Of a stretch of 64,000 nucleotides of DNA, positions 59,865 to 64,000 are shown piece by piece. The position numbers and the translations under genes are program-made. The notes below the pieces were generated by a model. That model saw nothing but the letters and a program-made list of their open reading frames with translations. It ran no database searches and was not told the origin of the DNA. Source of the DNA: Candidatus Protochlamydia naegleriophila (GTDB taxonomy: Bacteria > Chlamydiota > Chlamydiia > Chlamydiales > Parachlamydiaceae); NCBI RefSeq assembly GCF_001499655.1, contig NZ_LN879502.1, positions 1,984,001-2,048,000 of the forward strand. The letters are read 5' to 3'. Numbering within the stretch: the stretch's first letter is position 1; every line of letters starts with the position of its first letter.

Positions 59865-61538
59865 TCAAAGCAAGTGATGAGCTTTCATCCACGCTTCAAA
59901 TGTTTGCCAAACCTCTTGTGAAAGCGTTTGCTGATCGGCTAAAACAGGCAACGTTTGCATCCAAGCCGCCTGCTCCCACGTTCTGGTTTTGTCACTCTTA
60001 TCTGGCTGATAAAGAGTGTATAACGCAAAAGCCTCATCTGGATGCACTCTAGAATAATCAATACTTTTTTGTAAGGCCTTTTTAAACTTTCTAACAAACA
60101 CCTCTTCAACGTACGGAGTTTGCTTTTTAGCTAAGATGATGAGCTCATAGTAAGTCGGGATACCAAACTGCGAGAGTTTAAAAAAACGCGTGGGTAATCC
60201 AAGGCTGCGCATGTGCTCCGTCTCAATATTCCAATAAGCCCCATAGAGGACATCGACTTTTTTGGTAGCGAGTGCCGTCACAGGATCGCAAGCGACATTC
60301 ACTTGCTCTTTAGAAATCAGCCGATTGCTCTTTAATAAGGCATTGAGAAAGACAGCTTCTTTTCCACCTGTGCAAAATCCAAAATGCTTTCCATTTAAAT
60401 CCTTTGGCTCCTCAATCCCTTCTCCTTCACGAAAAATGAAGGCATTCAAAGGCTCCTGGATCAATATTCCGATAGGCTCGATCTGCCCACTTTTTTGAAA
60501 GGCGCGGATGGTATGGGGCATATAGGCCACGGCCAATTCACATTGATCTAAAAGCAAATAGGAAGTCGCATGGCAGGGCTCTTGCAGTTTTTGTATGGAA
60601 AGATCGATCCCCTCGTCCTGGAAAAATCCCTTATGTATTCCTACATATAAGGGAATATGATTGGGATTCGGCAGCCAATCCAAAACTAACCGCACCTGAT
60701 CTGTCTTACGCTGGCATCCCAAAACTGCGCTTCCCAATGTGACAAAGCAAATAAGCGACCACACAACTCTTGAGTGAAGCCATTTGCGTACTAAAACTTT
60801 GAGGGGCCTTCGCTCCAAAACAAGCCGCTCTCCATACAACGTGATCCAGTACAGGGTATAACTGATCAGTGTCAGGCACAGAAGAGCCGCAAAATTAGTT
60901 TCCAAATCGGTATCGCGGCGGCTTTCCACCATTAAGACTCCAAGCCCGGACTGCCCCCCAGCCCACTCACCAGCGACTGCTGCCACCCCTGCAAGAGCTG
61001 CGGCGAGCCTAAATCCACTAAAAAGATGAGGCAAAGCCCATGGCAGCTTCAGCTTATAAAACAGCTGCCAAGCAGTGGCCTGATTGAATAAAAAGTATTC
61101 TTGAAGTTCTTTAGGAACCGAGCGGAGGCCTTGATAGATGGTGATAGTCAGAGGAAAGAAAATCATAAGCGCCGTTGGGATCACGATTGCCGTAAAAGAC
61201 CAGCCAAACCAGACGATCATGATAGGAGCCAAGGTAAACATGGGGATGCATTGAATAACAATGAAAAAGGGCTGTAAAAGCGAACGGGCCATTAAAAAGC
61301 GATCCATGACCCACGCTAGAGGAAAGGCGACGCTGATTGCCAAGGCAAATCCGCACATCATCTCTTTTAACGTCACACTCGTATGAAACCAGAAACGATC
61401 TGCTTTTTGCCATAGGCGAATCAACACTTGAGAAGGGGCTGGCAAGACAAATATGTAGTCGCGATTAAAGAAACTGAATAATTCCCAACCTAGTAAGAGC
61501 CCCATCAGAAGCAAAACAGTTAACAGCGTATTTTTCAT
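59865..61538 (-). CDS. Fused ABC permease and substrate-binding protein (ThiX-ThiY-like)
   Basis: A 557-residue fusion. Residues 1-245 are a NitT/TauT-type permease: about six membrane helices and the EAA loop (ATAWQLFYKLKLPWALPHLF, residues about 154-173). Residues about 258-274 form an extra helix ending LGSAVLGCQ, which looks like a former lipoprotein signal with Cys275. Residues 280-557 are a periplasmic binding domain of the NMT1/THI5 type (VLDWLPNPNHIPLYVGIHKG, then FGFCTGGKEAVFLNALL). ThiXYZ systems import pyrimidine precursors of thiamine. It starts 9 bases after the HEAT gene stop. The ATPase is probably the gene at 54595. Confidence 0.85.
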   Translation of the reverse strand: MKNTLLTVLLLMGLLLGWELFSFFNRDYIFVLPAPSQVLIRLWQKADRFWFHTSVTLKEMMCGFALAISVAFPLAWVMDRFLMARSLLQPFFIVIQCIPMFTLAPIMIVWFGWSFTAIVIPTALMIFFPLTITIYQGLRSVPKELQEYFLFNQATAWQLFYKLKLPWALPHLFSGFRLAAALAGVAAVAGEWAGGQSGLGVLMVESRRDTDLETNFAALLCLTLISYTLYWITLYGERLVLERRPLKVLVRKWLHSRVVWSLICFVTLGSAVLGCQRKTDQVRLVLDWLPNPNHIPLYVGIHKGFFQDEGIDLSIQKLQEPCHATSYLLLDQCELAVAYMPHTIRAFQKSGQIEPIGILIQEPLNAFIFREGEGIEEPKDLNGKHFGFCTGGKEAVFLNALLKSNRLISKEQVNVACDPVTALATKKVDVLYGAYWNIETEHMRSLGLPTRFFKLSQFGIPTYYELIILAKKQTPYVEEVFVRKFKKALQKSIDYSRVHPDEAFALYTLYQPDKSDKTRTWEQAAWMQTLPVLADQQTLSQEVWQTFEAWMKAHHLL

Positions 61539-61547
61539 GCAATACTT

Positions 61548-63299
61548 TTAGTGATTTAAACATTGGATCAATGCCATGGCAGCAATCAAACGCAACGTTT
61601 GTGAAGGTTCATTTAAAGTTTCAATTAAAAAAGGAACGGAAGTCATAGAACCGATTCGCCCAAGCCCCTCTAAAATCTTTGTTCTCGTTTCCTTATCCCC
61701 ATTTGCATAGCCTTGTTCCAGAACCTGAATCGGAGCCTCTTCATGAGACCATAAAGAAAGCACAAGCGCTGCTTGAATCCGCACTTTTGGGTGCTCATCT
61801 TGCAACAGTTGCTGAACAAGGTCTACGGCTTCTTCATCCCCTTCAGTCAACAATAAGGCCGCGGCCGCTCCGGAAATTCCCCATACCCGTTCGGCCAAAA
61901 ATTCGCGCACAGCGCCTTGAGTATCAGGCTCTTTTAACACCGCTAAAATATTGAAGAGTTTCAAGCGAATGAGCTGGTTATCCATCTCAGGAGTAGATGA
62001 AGGCTCTTCTTCTCGGTTGAAGTGGTGGTTGGAGAGCGCATTAAAAATGCCGCATTCGACTTCGCACCACTTATCTTTTTCAGACACCATGACCTGTTTG
62101 ACAACTTGCGCAGCACGCTCAGTGGCTAGGCGTTGTCCAATTAATCCCAAAGCCAAGTTAAGACGAACGTAAGGATCTCCATGCCTTTCAAATAAAGTCA
62201 AAGCCACGCTTGCGCCATAGCGTCCCGTTGCAGCAAGAGCGCTCGAGGCCACAAGGCGCACGTCTTGCTTGTCGCTCATTAGATAGCGCTCAATGATCGC
62301 CGCACCCTCATCCGGAACATACAGCGTCAAGAGCCAGGCGGCTGAAAGCGCCGCTTTAAAATTGCCGTCTTGCACTCCTTTCCTGGCCGCTTCCAAAACC
62401 GCTTCCTGGGATTCTTTCGGACGTATCAAGCCAATGGCCTGATAAGCCGCGGCCCTCACATCGGGCCGGTAATCACGCGTTAAATCCAAAAGCTGGTCCA
62501 AGTCACGCAATGAGTGGAAATGGGCAATTGCTTGACAGGCCAGAAGGCGCAATCCAGCTCGATTGCTTGAAGCGAGTCTCACAACCTCATTGCGTTGAAT
62601 CGAGTCGAGCAGAGCGAGCAAAGATTCAATTGCTAAGGCTTTTTCTTCTGCCAAACTTTTTTCAGAGCTGATCAAAGCCTCCAGATCTCCTTGCAATTCT
62701 AAGATTTTCATCTGTCCAATTGCCTTGATCACCTCGTGTCTGACAGGACGCATTTTCTCTTCGCGGAAGAGGCGCTTGACTTCAACAATTAACTTTTCAT
62801 CATGCAAGTGCCCGCCCAATTTAACCGCAAACGCTCGGATGGCGTAATTTGAATCGCGCATAGCCTGGTAGATAATGTCCACTCCCCGTCCTTCCTGGCA
62901 AAAAAACGCAGCCAAAAGGGCCAGCTGCCTCGTAATCAGGGAATGAGACTGAGAGGCCTTTCCCAATACTCCCCAAGCCATTTCTTCAATCAATTCTCGG
63001 TTTTGATTTTGTTCGGGAAAAAGTGCGAGATAGTTTTTCCAAGCCTTCAACATCTCTTTTTCACGCCCTAAACGAGCTAAAGAGCGTATGTAAGCCTCAT
63101 GCAGGGATGCAGAATGGGGATAGAGAGCAAGAGCATTTTTTGCTTCTTCATGAGCGGTTTGAAAATCTTTGATGCAAAAATGCGCCTGTACATGCCTAGC
63201 TTTTTTGTTAATCTCTTGCTCTTCGGCGCAGGCAGCAAGAGGTAGAATGAAGGCTAAGCAGCTAAAGGCAGCACGCATTTTCAACATTCGCAGCAACAT
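61548..63299 (-). CDS. HEAT-repeat lipoprotein
   Basis: A 583-residue protein starting MLLRMLKMRAAFSCLAFILP, with lipobox LAAC around Cys24, so probably membrane-anchored on the periplasmic side. After it come TPR-like helices (AKNALALYPHSASLHEAYI) and then about ten HEAT-like repeats (e.g. RPDVRAAAYQAIGLI, HPKVRIQAALVLSLW). ATGs at 63287 and 63278 are also possible starts. The gene overlaps the 63281 gene by 19 bases and ends 9 bases before the ThiXY-like gene, so the three form an operon. HEAT scaffolds bind proteins; the partner is unknown. Confidence 0.82.
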   Translation of the reverse strand: MLLRMLKMRAAFSCLAFILPLAACAEEQEINKKARHVQAHFCIKDFQTAHEEAKNALALYPHSASLHEAYIRSLARLGREKEMLKAWKNYLALFPEQNQNRELIEEMAWGVLGKASQSHSLITRQLALLAAFFCQEGRGVDIIYQAMRDSNYAIRAFAVKLGGHLHDEKLIVEVKRLFREEKMRPVRHEVIKAIGQMKILELQGDLEALISSEKSLAEEKALAIESLLALLDSIQRNEVVRLASSNRAGLRLLACQAIAHFHSLRDLDQLLDLTRDYRPDVRAAAYQAIGLIRPKESQEAVLEAARKGVQDGNFKAALSAAWLLTLYVPDEGAAIIERYLMSDKQDVRLVASSALAATGRYGASVALTLFERHGDPYVRLNLALGLIGQRLATERAAQVVKQVMVSEKDKWCEVECGIFNALSNHHFNREEEPSSTPEMDNQLIRLKLFNILAVLKEPDTQGAVREFLAERVWGISGAAAALLLTEGDEEAVDLVQQLLQDEHPKVRIQAALVLSLWSHEEAPIQVLEQGYANGDKETRTKILEGLGRIGSMTSVPFLIETLNEPSQTLRLIAAMALIQCLNH

Positions 63300-63853
63300 G
63301 ATTTAATCAGTTGGCTAATGGACTTAAATTCTTGTGCACGCGAATCCTTCACGAGCTCAAATAAAATGGTTTCAACGCAGCTAATGCGGATGCCACTATC
63401 GCGCATCTCAGCTATACCTGTTGAGAACTCATATATTGAGCGTGAAGCAATTGCATCATTCAAAACAGTTACCTGCTTTCCAGCCTGGACGAGCCCCTTT
63501 GCCGTTTGCAATACGCAAATATGAGCTTCGATACCCACCAAAACCCACTGTTGAATAGGCAATGCGAGGATATGTTCACGCAAGGCTTTGTCATCCATGC
63601 AGGAAAAAGTCGTTTTAGTCCAAGGGCAGTAGGTATCTCCCAAAAGAGTTTTTAAAGGAATTAATGTTTCTCCCAACCCTTGCGGATACTGCTCGGACAG
63701 AAAGATGGGAAGTTGGAGTGTTTCAAATCCTTTCACCACCTTAAAAATGGCTTGCAAAACTTCTGCACCACGCTCAACCGAAGCAAATACCTTATCTTGT
63801 ACATCGATAATGAGTAAACCTGTATGAGAACGCTCTAAGGTAAAGGGCAACAT
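63281..63853 (-). CDS. Isochorismatase-family hydrolase
   Basis: A 190-residue protein. Catalytic triad positions are clear: Asp17 (LLIIDVQDK), Lys80 (PWTKTTFSC) and Cys113 (VLVGIEAHICVLQTA), followed by VTVLNDAIASRS. The family includes nicotinamidases and related cysteine hydrolases. The substrate cannot be named. The C-terminus ends in a Cys-rich SCCCEC, encoded partly inside the start region of the HEAT gene. The ATG has AGGAGTG about 8 bases upstream. First gene of a run that continues to the M24 peptidase. Confidence 0.88.
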   Translation of the reverse strand: MLPFTLERSHTGLLIIDVQDKVFASVERGAEVLQAIFKVVKGFETLQLPIFLSEQYPQGLGETLIPLKTLLGDTYCPWTKTTFSCMDDKALREHILALPIQQWVLVGIEAHICVLQTAKGLVQAGKQVTVLNDAIASRSIYEFSTGIAEMRDSGIRISCVETILFELVKDSRAQEFKSISQLIKSCCCEC

Positions 63854-64000
63854 GCCATCACACTCCTTTCGAAATTTAGCATTAAATGAGTCATTAGACC
63901 TCTTTCGGCACTTGCTTTGACTAAAAGAATTGAAGCAGGTTTCGAAAGCAGTCTGAGATGTAATTGCAAAGTCTTTTCAAACATTTAATTTTTAAAAACT

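Overview
The window most likely comes from a chlamydia-like endosymbiont of amoebae (Parachlamydiaceae; genus not determined from sequence alone). The main reason is the minus-strand block infA - tRNA-Thr - tuf - tRNA-Trp - secE - nusG - rplK - rplA - rplJ - rplL - rpoB - rpoC, which is the order known from Chlamydia. A transaldolase gene lies beyond rpoC, as in Chlamydia, but here it is about 30 kb away and on the other strand. The many host-directed, eukaryote-like and coiled-coil proteins and the AT-rich, degraded intergenic DNA fit this lifestyle.

Layout. 1-2260: a partial unknown gene, a zinc-ribbon protein and transaldolase with a terminator. 2260-31760: an accessory region between tal and rpoC. 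It holds an Inc-like protein (2547), an IS200/IS605-type transposase inside hairpin repeats (3651-4563), an F-box protein (5176), large coiled-coil and charged proteins, a gene pair (9703, 11105) with decayed duplicates on either side, remnants of a winged-helix/nucleotidyltransferase pair and of an ABC ATPase, then five tandem paralogues at 18451-23752 with an RWP-RK-like DNA-binding domain, a low-complexity exported protein, a TIKI/ChaN-like membrane-anchored protein and more Inc-like or coiled-coil proteins. 31760-45660: the transcription/translation block with its terminators and two tRNAs. 45985-64000: a protein with tandem 114-residue repeats, SufE, a possible cysteine protease, an Hsp70 paralogue with its DUF2760 partner, a tyrosine-type permease, a NitT/TauT (ThiXYZ-like) uptake system whose permease and binding protein are fused, a protein with a SopB-like CX5R phosphatase motif, an M24 peptidase, a HEAT-repeat lipoprotein and an isochorismatase-family hydrolase.

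The most unusual content is (a) the RWP-RK array. This domain is typical of plants, algae and amoebozoa, and here it appears as a five-gene bacterial cluster in which each copy has the same promoter-like block and a palindromic terminator, and two copies are frameshifted in the same linker. (b) The second is a family of roughly 90-110 bp repeats, each folding into three consecutive hairpins with compensatory base changes. They occur singly, as inverted pairs forming about 300-bp MITE-like units, and as direct repeats around a Y1 transposase. Together these suggest an accessory region that has gained and lost host-interaction genes by duplication and transposition.

All functional assignments rest on motif recognition by eye; no alignment or database search was run.
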